Shown: positions 17,150 to 25,496 of the stretch, one piece after another
How positions within the stretch are numbered: the stretch's first letter is position 1
Layout: each line of letters opens with the position of its first letter
Assembly (NCBI GenBank): GCA_964394975.1
Contig: CAYMZR010000007.1
Coordinates: 1 to 38,952 of the forward strand
Direction of reading: 5' to 3'
Length of the DNA: 38,952 bases
Origin: UBA11996 sp964394975
GTDB taxonomy: Bacteria; Chloroflexota; Dehalococcoidia; Lucifugimonadales; UBA826
Made by a program: the position numbers and the translations under genes
The notes under the pieces: model-generated
Database searches by the model: none
Told to the model about the DNA's origin: nothing
The model's input: only the letters and a program-made list of their open reading frames with translations

Positions 17150-18283
17150 TTGACACTTGAATTTGGGGTTTTTGATCACATAGAACCAGTTTCAAACATG
17201 GCACTAAAAGAAGTCTACAGGCTTCGGATGCAGCAAATAGAGCTTTTAGATCAAAAAGGATTTTACGCATATCACTTAGCTGAACATCACACTCCTGCAG
17301 TGCACAGTCTGGCTCCTTCTCAAAACGTATTTTTAGCCGCAGCATCGCAGCGCACATCACAAATAAAACTAGCTCCATGTGTTTATGTATTGCCTCTTCA
17401 CCACCCACTTAGGTTGATCGAAGAAATCAGCATGCTTGACCACTTGAGCGATGGACGGGTAGAAATCGGAGTCGGAAGAGGAGGTGTGATGGAAGCTTTT
17501 TTCTGGGGACAGGATGCCGATTCTGACAAAAATTACCAAAGATACCTTGAAACCCTGGAAGTAATAAAAGAAGGACTCAGTTCAGAAACTCTAACGTACC
17601 AAGGTCAATTTCACCAATATGACAACCTGCCAATGCGATTAGAACCGGTTCAAAAACCGTTCCCACCAATGTGGTACATGCGAAACGCCGAAACAGCCGC
17701 CTTGGAAGGAATGAACACTGTGATTGTAGGAACTCTGGAAAGCCTCAAGAGGGAAACCAAGAGATATAAAGATGTCTGGAATAAGACTCACGGTGAAGGC
17801 TCATTAAACGATCAGGGTCAAGATCCAAAAATTGGCCTTGTTGTCCATATGGTTGTAGCTGATACAGACGAAGAAGCGATAAATATTGCGACTCCAGCCT
17901 GGGAAAAATATAAATGGAATTTAGCAGCTCCTCGCCGAATAGAAGCTGAAAAAAGGGGATTGGAACAGTTCCAATCTTCAAAGGATGGCTCATTCGGGTT
18001 CGTGGGAGATAGACCGGCTAGTCTTCCAACTCGGGAAACCAGAAAGGATATAGAGGCCGAAATAGAGCGATTCGACCAGCAATCAAACAGAAAGGATCCT
18101 ACTAGGCTAGGGGGTGTCGCTTTGGCAGGTTCCCCAAAGTCAGTGGACCGTTATTTGGAAGAATACATCGAAACCGGTGCCAATTATTTTGTGTGTTCCT
18201 TTCAATGGGGAGATATTGACCACAAAACTGCTATGAACTCGATTAATCTTTTTTCAGAACATATACTGCCGCAATATATTTAG
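17150..18283 (+). CDS. LLM-class flavin-dependent monooxygenase (luciferase fold)
   Basis: A 377-residue TIM-barrel enzyme expected to use reduced FMN and O2 to oxygenate an organic substrate. Bacterial-luciferase-like signatures include EFGVFDHIEP, YAYHLAEHHTP, LAPCVYVLPLHHPLRLIEE, LDHLSDGRVEIGVGRGG and a C-terminal FVCSFQWGDIDH. It starts at TTG 17150 after AGGAGAG. It leads a three-gene operon with a second monooxygenase (gap about 18 bases) and an FMN reductase. Multiplication of this enzyme class is a known trait of SAR202 bacteria. Substrate is not predictable from sequence. Confidence 0.93.
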   Translation: MTLEFGVFDHIEPVSNMALKEVYRLRMQQIELLDQKGFYAYHLAEHHTPAVHSLAPSQNVFLAAASQRTSQIKLAPCVYVLPLHHPLRLIEEISMLDHLSDGRVEIGVGRGGVMEAFFWGQDADSDKNYQRYLETLEVIKEGLSSETLTYQGQFHQYDNLPMRLEPVQKPFPPMWYMRNAETAALEGMNTVIVGTLESLKRETKRYKDVWNKTHGEGSLNDQGQDPKIGLVVHMVVADTDEEAINIATPAWEKYKWNLAAPRRIEAEKRGLEQFQSSKDGSFGFVGDRPASLPTRETRKDIEAEIERFDQQSNRKDPTRLGGVALAGSPKSVDRYLEEYIETGANYFVCSFQWGDIDHKTAMNSINLFSEHILPQYI

Positions 18284-18301
18284 ATAATTTTGGATAGATT
18301 T

Positions 18302-19429
18302 ATGAAATTTGAGATAATCGGAATGATCGGCGCTGTAAGAGAAGGTACTGGAAGTAAAGGTGCAGAGGTACACGTCATTGGTGGTGGGATAGACGGGGAT
18401 TATATCTCCGATTTTGCTAAAGCCCATGAGAATAGCGGCTTCGATAAAGTTTTGGTCGGATACACATCTTCATCTGCAGACGGGTTCATAGTCGCGATGC
18501 ATGCAGCAGCCAACACTGAAAAACTTGGATTTTTGGTTGCCCACCGGCCTGGATTTGTCAGCCCAACATTATTAAGTAGGAAAGCCGCCACTATCGATCA
18601 ATTAACACGGGGAAGAATTGCTCTACACATAATAAGCGGAGGTGGGGACTTGGAACAAAGACGTGATGGTGATTTTCTAGATCATGATGCTAGATATAGA
18701 AGATCCGGAGAATTTATGAGTATTCTTAGAACCTTGTGGACATCAAAAACACCCGTCGACCATAAGGGTGAGTTCTATCACTTCGAACAAGCGAAAAGTG
18801 ACTTTGAATGCTTTCAGGAACCATATATACCTCTATATTTTGGTGGCGCTTCTGATGCCGCATTAGAAGTAGGTGCGAGAGAATGCAACGTATATGCTAT
18901 GTGGGGAGAACCTCTCAAAGAAATTGGGAAAAAAATTGAATTATTCACCGGTAGATTAAGAAAGATTGGACGGGATCCAAAATCTGTAAGATTTTCCGTT
19001 TCAACCAGACCAATAGTGGCTGATACTGAATCTGAAGCCTGGGATATTGCTCATTCCACTCTAGAAAATGTTTTAAAAACCAACCAGAATTCTATGCATG
19101 GTACCGGAAAGGAAAGGTTGGAATCTGTAGGATCTCAGCGTCTCGTAGATTTCGCAAAAGATGGAGAAATCTTGGATGATCGACTTTACACTCCCATAGC
19201 GGCAGCTACTGGAGGTGCAGGAAACACTACAGCACTTGTAGGCACCGCAGAACAAGTATCTGATTCACTTATGAAATACTACAAATTAGGTTGTAGCACT
19301 TTATTAGTAAGAGGTTTTGATGCATACAATGACGCTGTTTATTGGGGTAAAGAACTAATCCCTAATCTAAAAGAATCGGTTGTTAATTATCATAAAAGGC
19401 ACGCTGTCACTGGAAAACACTTATTATGA
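18302..19429 (+). CDS. FMNH2-dependent alkanesulfonate monooxygenase-like protein (SsuD-like)
   Basis: About 375 residues, LLM class, SsuD branch: DYISDFAKAHENSGFDKVLVG, LGFLVAHRPGFVSPTLLSRK, LTRGRIALHIISGGGD and EQRRDGDFLDHDARYRR are all in place, as in desulfonating and related C-S/C-N cleaving monooxygenases. I chose ATG 18302 (MKFEIIGMIG) over the in-frame TTG at 18290, because GGAT lies at a suitable distance. The stop overlaps the next gene's start (ATGA), and that gene is an FMN reductase, matching the classical SsuD/SsuE two-component design. Whether sulfonates are the true substrate is unknown. Confidence 0.92.
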   Translation: MKFEIIGMIGAVREGTGSKGAEVHVIGGGIDGDYISDFAKAHENSGFDKVLVGYTSSSADGFIVAMHAAANTEKLGFLVAHRPGFVSPTLLSRKAATIDQLTRGRIALHIISGGGDLEQRRDGDFLDHDARYRRSGEFMSILRTLWTSKTPVDHKGEFYHFEQAKSDFECFQEPYIPLYFGGASDAALEVGARECNVYAMWGEPLKEIGKKIELFTGRLRKIGRDPKSVRFSVSTRPIVADTESEAWDIAHSTLENVLKTNQNSMHGTGKERLESVGSQRLVDFAKDGEILDDRLYTPIAAATGGAGNTTALVGTAEQVSDSLMKYYKLGCSTLLVRGFDAYNDAVYWGKELIPNLKESVVNYHKRHAVTGKHLL

Positions 19430-19938
19430 AAATATTATCGGCGGTCCTAGGAAGTCCATTCCAAGGTTCATCTTCTGAAAAGATCGTAAATATTTTTATT
19501 GAGAAGCTCCCTAAAGAACAGTGGGACGCAGCACTGGTGGATTTGTCCAAGATTTCGTCAGAAGCTCTTTTATTGAGAAGTAAAGATAAAGCATTAAATG
19601 ATTCAATAGAACGTGTCCTTGATTCCGATGTTATCATCGCTGCCACCCCGACATATAGAGCCACCTATACAGGTCTAATAAAAACTTTTTTTGATCAATT
19701 CCCAGAAAATTCCCTGTCTGGCAAGTTAGTACTACCCGTCCAAACCGGAGGATCTGCAGAACACGCTTTATCAGTTGAACATGGTTTAACTCTAATGGTC
19801 AGAACATTAGGAGCCGTTGTCGTCAACAAGTCGATTTACTCTTGGGGAGAGCATTGGAATGAAGATGGAAATCCAAGTCAAAATTTAAATGAAATGATTG
19901 ATCAATCAGTGAATGAAATTATCAATACGTCTGGCTAA
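19426..19938 (+). CDS. NADPH-dependent FMN reductase (SsuE-like)
   Basis: A 170-residue flavodoxin-fold reductase that supplies FMNH2. It has the phosphate-binding start MKILSAVLGSPFQGSSS and the family motif ATPTYRATYTGLIKTFFDQF near residues 73-92, followed by LSGKLVLPVQTGGS. It overlaps the upstream monooxygenase by four bases (ATGA) and probably serves both monooxygenases of the operon. Its stop overlaps the convergent lyase gene by four bases (CTAA, 19935-19938). Confidence 0.93.
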   Translation: MKILSAVLGSPFQGSSSEKIVNIFIEKLPKEQWDAALVDLSKISSEALLLRSKDKALNDSIERVLDSDVIIAATPTYRATYTGLIKTFFDQFPENSLSGKLVLPVQTGGSAEHALSVEHGLTLMVRTLGAVVVNKSIYSWGEHWNEDGNPSQNLNEMIDQSVNEIINTSG

Positions 19939-20837
19939 TCATCCAACAATCCCAAAGCACGAGCCATATCAAGCATCTCCAAAGCTGTTTTCTCATGAGC
20001 GATATCAACCATTCCTCCTTGGAAAGAAACGGCGGCCCCTCCACTCTCTCTAATCTCCTTCATCGATTGAACTAAACCTTGCCACTCACTTATCTCATCT
20101 TTACTTGGAGAAAATATTTCATTCACTATTGGAACGTGAGACGGATGTATAACTGTCATTCCGTTATAACCTAGCTCTCTTGAATGTTGCGCAAAGCTCC
20201 TTAATCCTTCGTGGTCATGTATGTCCTGCCACAAGCCAGTCAATGGAAAAGGTACACCAGCTGCTCGAGCGTCTAGTAGTACCTTTGAACGGATAAATAA
20301 AGTTTCTATGCCTTCGGGAGTCCATTGATATCCTACAGCTCTAGCTATGTCTCCTCCCCTACCACCTCCAGCCCCCATATGGGCCACTCGATCTGATGAA
20401 GTTCCCACTTCATAAGCAAACCTGAGCCCTGTGGCTGTTTCCAAACCGGGGTCAATCAATATCTTCCCCAGATCTATACCTTTTTTCTTCTCCTCACTAG
20501 AAATAAAGGAGTCCAGTTTTTTTACATCTTCAGGTCCTTTCACCATCGGCAGAGTAATACCGTAAAGGCCTTCCTGAACCGCGTAAGTTACATCTTCTGC
20601 AGTAAATCCTGTATCAATATCATTGACTCTTACCAATACTGTTATACCTTGCGCAGCCAATTCTGGAACCATTCTAGAAACGATTTCCCGTGCGTTTTGC
20701 TTCTCGTCTAAAGGTACAGAGTCTTCAATGTCCAAGATAAGAGCATCTGCACCGTATTTTGGAGCTTTCCTGACCCAATCCTCTTTGTTGGCAGGTACAT
20801 AAAGCATGGTCCGCAAAGGTTTAGCTTGATCTCTCAT
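19935..20837 (-). CDS. HpcH/HpaI aldolase / citrate lyase beta (CitE-like) family protein
   Basis: About 300 residues; a TIM barrel that splits or forms C-C bonds in CoA esters such as malyl-, citramalyl- or citryl-CoA. Motifs are LRTMLYVPANKEDWVRKA, GADALILDIEDSVPLDEKQNAR, VLVRVND, ILIDPGLETATGL with the conserved Glu, and GMTVIHPSHV near the C-terminus. A small cap domain follows the barrel. ATG 20837 has GAGG six bases upstream; a TTG one codon earlier is less likely. It lies 22 bases downstream of a CaiB-type CoA-transferase, so the pair could activate an acid to its CoA ester and cleave it. Exact substrate unknown. Confidence 0.92.
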   Translation of the reverse strand: MRDQAKPLRTMLYVPANKEDWVRKAPKYGADALILDIEDSVPLDEKQNAREIVSRMVPELAAQGITVLVRVNDIDTGFTAEDVTYAVQEGLYGITLPMVKGPEDVKKLDSFISSEEKKKGIDLGKILIDPGLETATGLRFAYEVGTSSDRVAHMGAGGGRGGDIARAVGYQWTPEGIETLFIRSKVLLDARAAGVPFPLTGLWQDIHDHEGLRSFAQHSRELGYNGMTVIHPSHVPIVNEIFSPSKDEISEWQGLVQSMKEIRESGGAAVSFQGGMVDIAHEKTALEMLDMARALGLLDD

Positions 20838-20861
20838 CAATTCCTCACTTTTTAATTAATT

Positions 20862-22109
20862 TCAAATAATTCCATTTTGTTCATATTGCTCAAGATCTTG
20901 TGAGCTAATACCGAGAACCTCATGATATATCTCCTGGTTATGCTCACCTAACATTGGAGCACCTTTTGACTGAGGCAACCCGCCACCAGAAAATTCAACT
21001 GGAAATCCCGATGCAATGCCAGGAACAGAATCAGCAAAAGCCGAACTTTTCATCGGTTGGAGTGTTCCTCGGTCCCAAAAATGGGAATCTTCTATTATTT
21101 CTGGCACGGTTCTTACCAAACCACAAGGAACTTTATTGTCCTCCAATAATTTTATCGCCTCGTCTCTAGTGTAACGATCGAGTATGGCCTGTACCTTCTC
21201 TCGTGCCTCGACAACATTCCGGTTTCGCTCAATGAAAGTGGCAAATTTTGGATTTACTACTAGTTCCGGTGCGTCCAATGCCGTAGCCAATCTACTCCAC
21301 TGATCATCACTGGCAACAGTTAAGGTGATATCTCCATCTATGGTGTGATAGAGCCCCATCGGACCTCCACGACTATTATTCCCTTGCCTCAGAGGTTCGC
21401 CATACATGATCGCCTCCTCTAAATTTTCCATAAACATAAGCGAAGTTAATGAATCCATCATTGAAACATCCAAATATTGACCATAGCCTGTTCTATCTCT
21501 TTCCCTGAGCGCAGCTAGGACCGAGTAGCAGGCAAAGAGAGGCGTTACCAAATCTCCGATATAAAAGCCGACCCTCGTAGGAGGCTCGCTTTCCGACCCA
21601 TTTATATCCATAAGACCACTCATCCCTTGAATTTGTGGATCATGGGCCTTTCTATGTGAATGCGGCCCCGATTGACCATATCCTGAAATAGAAGTGTAAA
21701 TAATTCCAGAATTAACCTTCGATACTTCCTCGTAACCCAAACCTAATCTCCTCATAGCACCCGGAGATAAATTTTCAACTAGTACATCTGACTTTTTCAC
21801 TAGCTCCATAAACATTTCCAAGCCTTTCGGATTTTTTAGATTTAAAGTAACGCTCTTCAGACCCTGGGCCCTTTTAAGAAACCGAGTAGAAAGATGCTTT
21901 TCAGACTCCTGAGTTTCCACATAACCATCAGGAGAGGCAAAAGGTCCATTTCCTCTAGACGGATCTCCGACACCAGGCATTTCTACTTTTATACATTCAG
22001 CCCCCAACCTAGCTAAATTCATCATTGCAAATGGTCCTGCCAAGTAGACAGTCACACCAAGTACCCGAAGGTCGGACAAGGGAGACATCGATTTTTTAAC
22101 TTCGACCAA
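20862..22109 (-). CDS. CaiB/BaiF (class III) CoA-transferase
   Basis: A 415-residue enzyme moving CoA between carboxylic acids through an aspartyl-CoA anhydride. The Rossmann-like N-terminus reads RVLGVTVYLAGPFAMMNLARLGAECIKVE. SDVLVENLSPGAMRRLGLGYE and ISGYGQSGP are conserved, and Asp157 in HDPQIQGMSGLM is the expected catalytic residue. The start is TTG 22109 with AGAGG in front; the ATG at 22088 is an alternative that would still keep the whole domain. It is the first gene of an operon with the CitE-like lyase. Chloroflexus carries a comparable neighbour pair (mcl and mct) in its 3-hydroxypropionate cycle, but the other genes of that cycle are not here. Confidence 0.94.
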   Translation of the reverse strand: MVEVKKSMSPLSDLRVLGVTVYLAGPFAMMNLARLGAECIKVEMPGVGDPSRGNGPFASPDGYVETQESEKHLSTRFLKRAQGLKSVTLNLKNPKGLEMFMELVKKSDVLVENLSPGAMRRLGLGYEEVSKVNSGIIYTSISGYGQSGPHSHRKAHDPQIQGMSGLMDINGSESEPPTRVGFYIGDLVTPLFACYSVLAALRERDRTGYGQYLDVSMMDSLTSLMFMENLEEAIMYGEPLRQGNNSRGGPMGLYHTIDGDITLTVASDDQWSRLATALDAPELVVNPKFATFIERNRNVVEAREKVQAILDRYTRDEAIKLLEDNKVPCGLVRTVPEIIEDSHFWDRGTLQPMKSSAFADSVPGIASGFPVEFSGGGLPQSKGAPMLGEHNQEIYHEVLGISSQDLEQYEQNGII

Positions 22110-22185
22110 AATTAACCTCTTCTCTAAAATAGTTCTATAAGTAATTGAATCTGTAATTATCTACTTTCATGTTATGTTCGTCCTT

Positions 22186-22244
22186 AGGTATGGTCAATTG
22201 ATGTGTTATATTCCAGCGTGGACCATACCTCCCAAATGACCATA
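22186..22244. promoter_or_regulatory. Perfect 10-bp inverted repeat between divergent operons
   Basis: AGGTATGGTC (22186-22195) is exactly inverted as GACCATACCT (22221-22230). A further GACCATA stands at 22238-22244, directly before the AGGAG ribosome site of the formyltransferase gene. A TATATT-like -10 (about 22207-22212) lies between the arms. The arrangement fits an operator bound by a dimeric repressor controlling one or both divergent genes. A hairpin in the leader is the alternative. Confidence 0.55.
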
Positions 22245-22258
22245 TAGGAGATATTGAT

Positions 22259-23194
22259 ATGAAAATCGCCATAATAGGACAAGCTGCCTTTGGCAAAGAT
22301 GTCTTAAATTCATTGGTAGCTAAAAAAGAAAACGTAGTAGCTGTGCTTTGTCCACCAGACAATCCAGGTAGACCTGAAGATCCCATGAAATCGGCAGCGT
22401 TAGAAAATCAAATCCCAGTATTCCAATACAAAAGAATGCGAGATAAAGAGGCAATTAAAGAATTTTTATCGTTACACATAGATCTATGTGTAATGGCCTT
22501 TGTTACCGATATCGTCCCAGATGAAATCCTTGAAGCACCTAGTTTGGGAACTATCCAGTATCATCCATCTTTACTTCCAGAACATAGAGGTCCTAGTTCA
22601 ATTAATTGGCCCATTATTCAAGGGCAATCAAAAACCGGACTCAGCATTTTCTGGCCAGACAAAGGCCTGGACACGGGCCCAATACTTTTACAAAAGGAAT
22701 TCGAAATTACTTATACCGACACTTTAGGATCGGTTTATTTTGGCAAACTCTACCCTGCTGGAGTGGAGGCAATGGTTGAAGCAGTAGAAATGGTTAAGAA
22801 CGGGACCGCCCCCAAAGTTGAACAAGACCACAGTAAAGCCACATACGAGGGGTGGTGCAGATCAGGCGATGTGATCATCGATTGGAATAAACCTGGTACA
22901 GAAATCTATAATCTAATTAGAGGGTCTGATCCTAGTCCCGGAGCCAATACATTGTGGAACGAAAAGCCTATTTATTTATTCAACACATCTTTTGATTTTG
23001 AAATCAGCAAAACTGCCTTTTATGATCAACCTCCTGGAACCGTAACGAAAATATCGGATGAGTCGTTCAGTTTGTCGGTCTCAGATGGCTTCATCAACAT
23101 AGGCAGGGTCAAAGTAGACAAAGAAGCAAAAATTATGGCCTCAGATTTTATTGAATCCCACGGACTGAAAGTAGGCGACAGGTTCGGACTTTAG
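22259..23194 (+). CDS. Formyltransferase-family protein, like the hydrolase domain of 10-formyl-THF dehydrogenase
   Basis: A 311-residue protein with a formyltransferase N-domain and an OB-like C-domain. The core YHPSLLPEHRGPSSINWPII gives His102, and DKGLDTGPILLQKE gives Asp138, at nearly the positions (His106, Asp142) known in the N-terminal half of ALDH1L1. VFQYKRMRD, the ATYEG segment and the later INLIRGSDPSPG-type region also follow ALDH1L1 rather than Fmt. The carrier and aldehyde dehydrogenase domains of ALDH1L1 are absent, so release or transfer of formyl from 10-formyl-tetrahydrofolate is the likely activity. AGGAG precedes ATG 22259. It is followed by a small barrel protein and an aldo/keto reductase in one operon. 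Confidence 0.88.
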   Translation: MKIAIIGQAAFGKDVLNSLVAKKENVVAVLCPPDNPGRPEDPMKSAALENQIPVFQYKRMRDKEAIKEFLSLHIDLCVMAFVTDIVPDEILEAPSLGTIQYHPSLLPEHRGPSSINWPIIQGQSKTGLSIFWPDKGLDTGPILLQKEFEITYTDTLGSVYFGKLYPAGVEAMVEAVEMVKNGTAPKVEQDHSKATYEGWCRSGDVIIDWNKPGTEIYNLIRGSDPSPGANTLWNEKPIYLFNTSFDFEISKTAFYDQPPGTVTKISDESFSLSVSDGFINIGRVKVDKEAKIMASDFIESHGLKVGDRFGL

Positions 23195-23231
23195 ACATTT
23201 ATTAATTTTATCTAGCCAAAGGAGTTAGCAA

Positions 23232-23579
23232 ATGAAAGGAAAATACTATTTCTCAGCTGCAATGGATGTGCCTCTAAACAAAGAGGCTTTGTTTGACGAG
23301 GTCTACGACAAAGAACATATTCCTTACCTGTCCGATGTACCTGGAGTATTAGCTATAGCTAGGTTTACCACGGAGCCATTAAAAATGGTAATCGGAGGAG
23401 TAGAACAAGAAATAATTATAGAAAACCAACCGAAACACACAGCAATATACGAAATAGAGGACCCAAAGGTCCTAACATCCCCAGAATGGGCTGCTGCTGT
23501 GGACAAAGGTAGATGGGCCACTGAAGTCAGGCAACACACTTTTAACAGAAGGCACGTATTACTAAAAAATAAAAATTAG
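23232..23579 (+). CDS. Small conserved protein, probable dimeric alpha/beta barrel
   Basis: A 115-residue cytosolic protein. The pattern YYFSAAMDVPLNKEALFDEVYDKEHIPYLSDVPGVLAIARF, then AIYEIEDPKVLTSPEWAAAVDKGRW, is that of EthD/DUF4286-like ferredoxin-fold barrel proteins, which often accompany catabolic oxidoreductases. Ribosome site AAAGGAG lies eight bases before ATG 23232. It sits between the formyltransferase-like gene and an aldo/keto reductase with gaps of 37 and 9 bases, so it is co-transcribed with both. Specific role unknown. Confidence 0.8.
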   Translation: MKGKYYFSAAMDVPLNKEALFDEVYDKEHIPYLSDVPGVLAIARFTTEPLKMVIGGVEQEIIIENQPKHTAIYEIEDPKVLTSPEWAAAVDKGRWATEVRQHTFNRRHVLLKNKN

Positions 23580-23588
23580 GTCTAGTAA

Positions 23589-24404
23589 ATGTTGTTCAGG
23601 AAAATAAGAGACCTGGAATTTCCTGTCGTTGGTATGGGCACATCTAGAACTTTTGATATAGATGATTCGATTCCAGAAGTTTTCTCCGTTCGAAATAAAA
23701 TAATCGAGGAATGTCAAAATAATGGGGTAACCCTTGTCGATTCCTCACCAATGTATGGCAACGCAGAAAAAGTCCTTGGATTAGCAATTCAAGAAAATGA
23801 TCCCTCAAAATTTCAAATAGCTACAAAAGTGTGGACGACAGGTTATCAATCTGGTTTAGACCAAATTGATAACTCATTTTCGTTGCTGAAAACGGAGTAC
23901 ATTCACATTTTCCAAATACATAATTTAGTAGATTGGAAAACGCACCTACCGACTCTTACTGACCTGAAAGATGAAGGGAAGATAGGGTTAGTGGGTCTAA
24001 CCTGCATGACTCCTAGTGATTATCCTGAAATGATGAACATTATGAAAACCGGCAAAATTGATTCTATCCAAATTCCCTACAATGTTATTAACACACGCGT
24101 GGAATCTGATGTCCTCCCATTAGCGAAATCAATGGGAATAGGGGTTCTGGTAATGGAACCACTTCAAAAAGGAAAATACGTGAAAGATCTTCGACTAAGT
24201 TCTGACTTGGGCCCTTTATCTGATTTGGGCATCAAAACCTGGGCTCAAGCCTTGTTATCTTGGGTTATATCAAATGAGGTCATAACATCAGCCATACCAG
24301 CAACATCCAAGCCAAAAAGGATAAAAGAGAATTCCTTAGGGGCAATACAAATGCCAAAAGATTTGAGAGATTTTGTCAAACGTGAAACTGAAAGATGTAT
24401 CTAG
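23589..24404 (+). CDS. Aldo/keto reductase
   Basis: A 271-residue NAD(P)H-dependent carbonyl reductase with a TIM barrel. The catalytic tetrad is complete: Asp51 and Tyr56 (VDSSPMYGNAE), Lys80 (ATKVW) and His111 (FQIHN). The cofactor segment SAIPATSKPKRIKEN is near the C-terminus. Slightly shorter than most family members. It ends with a 4-bp stop overlap (CTAG) with the convergent PAC2 gene. Substrate unknown. Confidence 0.93.
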   Translation: MLFRKIRDLEFPVVGMGTSRTFDIDDSIPEVFSVRNKIIEECQNNGVTLVDSSPMYGNAEKVLGLAIQENDPSKFQIATKVWTTGYQSGLDQIDNSFSLLKTEYIHIFQIHNLVDWKTHLPTLTDLKDEGKIGLVGLTCMTPSDYPEMMNIMKTGKIDSIQIPYNVINTRVESDVLPLAKSMGIGVLVMEPLQKGKYVKDLRLSSDLGPLSDLGIKTWAQALLSWVISNEVITSAIPATSKPKRIKENSLGAIQMPKDLRDFVKRETERCI

Positions 24405-25339
24405 TTCCTCTGCCCAGCATCACTTCCATCATCTTCGAATCGCTCACCCATCTCATTCAGGAAATCTTGCACATCCGACGATAGGTTAATTTCCACATCC
24501 TTCTCACTTAAATTTTCCGAATCTTCTTCGCCTTCAGATCGACTAAGGACTCTATCAAAGTAGGTTTCCAATTGTTTTATCAAGGTGCCCACCTCTCCCT
24601 CATAATCTATTGCTCGTTCTATATCTTTGTACTGTTGATCCCCCTTGCTTTTCTCTGCTAGATCCGTGGGGAAACCATACACAGCACACAAAACCTCCAA
24701 CAGCCTTGAAGCACCTAAATGATCTTCATCCAGCTGGACGTATTGTGGCAAATGTGCCATCAAAGTAGTATTTTGGACGCCTTGCCCGGTCAAATCTTCA
24801 TTAACCTGATTAATTATGGATGTTGGTCCTTGATAGGTACTTCGACGGGGATTCAGTAGAGATCCAGCCTTTCCTTCTTGCTCGTCTGTCATGGAACCTG
24901 TAACTAAAATTGGCCTAGTGTGGGGGACAGAGTCATACATACCACCAATTCGGCAGTATTCAGTAACATTGCAATAATTAAACAATTCAACTATTGAATC
25001 AGTATATTCCTCTCCAAAATTGTGCGGTTCTCTTATATGAATGAAAATGTAATCTCGGCCTGAATATTGGTCTTTAGCATGATGGACAATGGTATTCGGT
25101 TTGGTGAAAACTCGTTTGCCGTTTGTGATACGCATTCTTGGCCGATATCGGGTGAAATCAAAAAATTTTCCTGGTTTTGCCAACCGTCCGAGTTCCCTAG
25201 CACCAAGGTATTGTTCTAATTTCCTCAAAGACAAGGTACCAACTCTTCCCACATCTACCCAAGGACGCAACATACCGATGGCCACGGTATTATTCATATC
25301 GGGCACAGGATCAACTAGTTCAAATTCACCAACTCTCAT
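24401..25339 (-). CDS. PAC2 family protein
   Basis: About 312 residues, related to proteasome-assembly chaperone 2 and its bacterial and archaeal homologues. It starts MRVGEFELVDPVPDMNNTVAIGML, then WVDVGRVGTLSLRKLEQYLGARELGRLAKPGKFFDFTRYRP, IFIHIREPH, and in the second half TLMAHLPQYVQLDEDHLGASRLLEVLC. The last 50 residues are acidic and probably disordered. ATG 25339 is preferred over a TTG four codons upstream because of AGG spacing. Bacterial PAC2 proteins have no settled function, and no proteasome gene is nearby. Confidence 0.88.
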   Translation of the reverse strand: MRVGEFELVDPVPDMNNTVAIGMLRPWVDVGRVGTLSLRKLEQYLGARELGRLAKPGKFFDFTRYRPRMRITNGKRVFTKPNTIVHHAKDQYSGRDYIFIHIREPHNFGEEYTDSIVELFNYCNVTEYCRIGGMYDSVPHTRPILVTGSMTDEQEGKAGSLLNPRRSTYQGPTSIINQVNEDLTGQGVQNTTLMAHLPQYVQLDEDHLGASRLLEVLCAVYGFPTDLAEKSKGDQQYKDIERAIDYEGEVGTLIKQLETYFDRVLSRSEGEEDSENLSEKDVEINLSSDVQDFLNEMGERFEDDGSDAGQRN

Positions 25340-25453
25340 AAACCTGTTCAACCACCAAAATGAAAATTTACTTAGCTAAAATCACGCTATAGGCTCGGAA
25401 TTATACACCAGCCTTATTGTTGATATCAGGCTCAAAGCAGAAAAATATCCCTG

Positions 25454-25459
25454 TATAAT
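25454..25459 (+). promoter_or_regulatory. Probable -10 element of the tandem CoA-transferase operon
   Basis: TATAAT matches the bacterial consensus exactly and lies 38 bases before the ATT start at 25497. No good -35 is found at standard spacing; TTGATA at 25420-25425 is too far away. Confidence 0.45.
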
Positions 25460-25496
25460 GCCCAAAAATCTTATACGAACAAAAGAGGAATAACAG

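Noticed and set aside
17150..19938. Classical ssu sulfonate-uptake operon
   Set aside because: The SsuD- and SsuE-like genes are present, but no sulfonate ABC transporter genes (ssuA, ssuB, ssuC) accompany them, so the name was not used.
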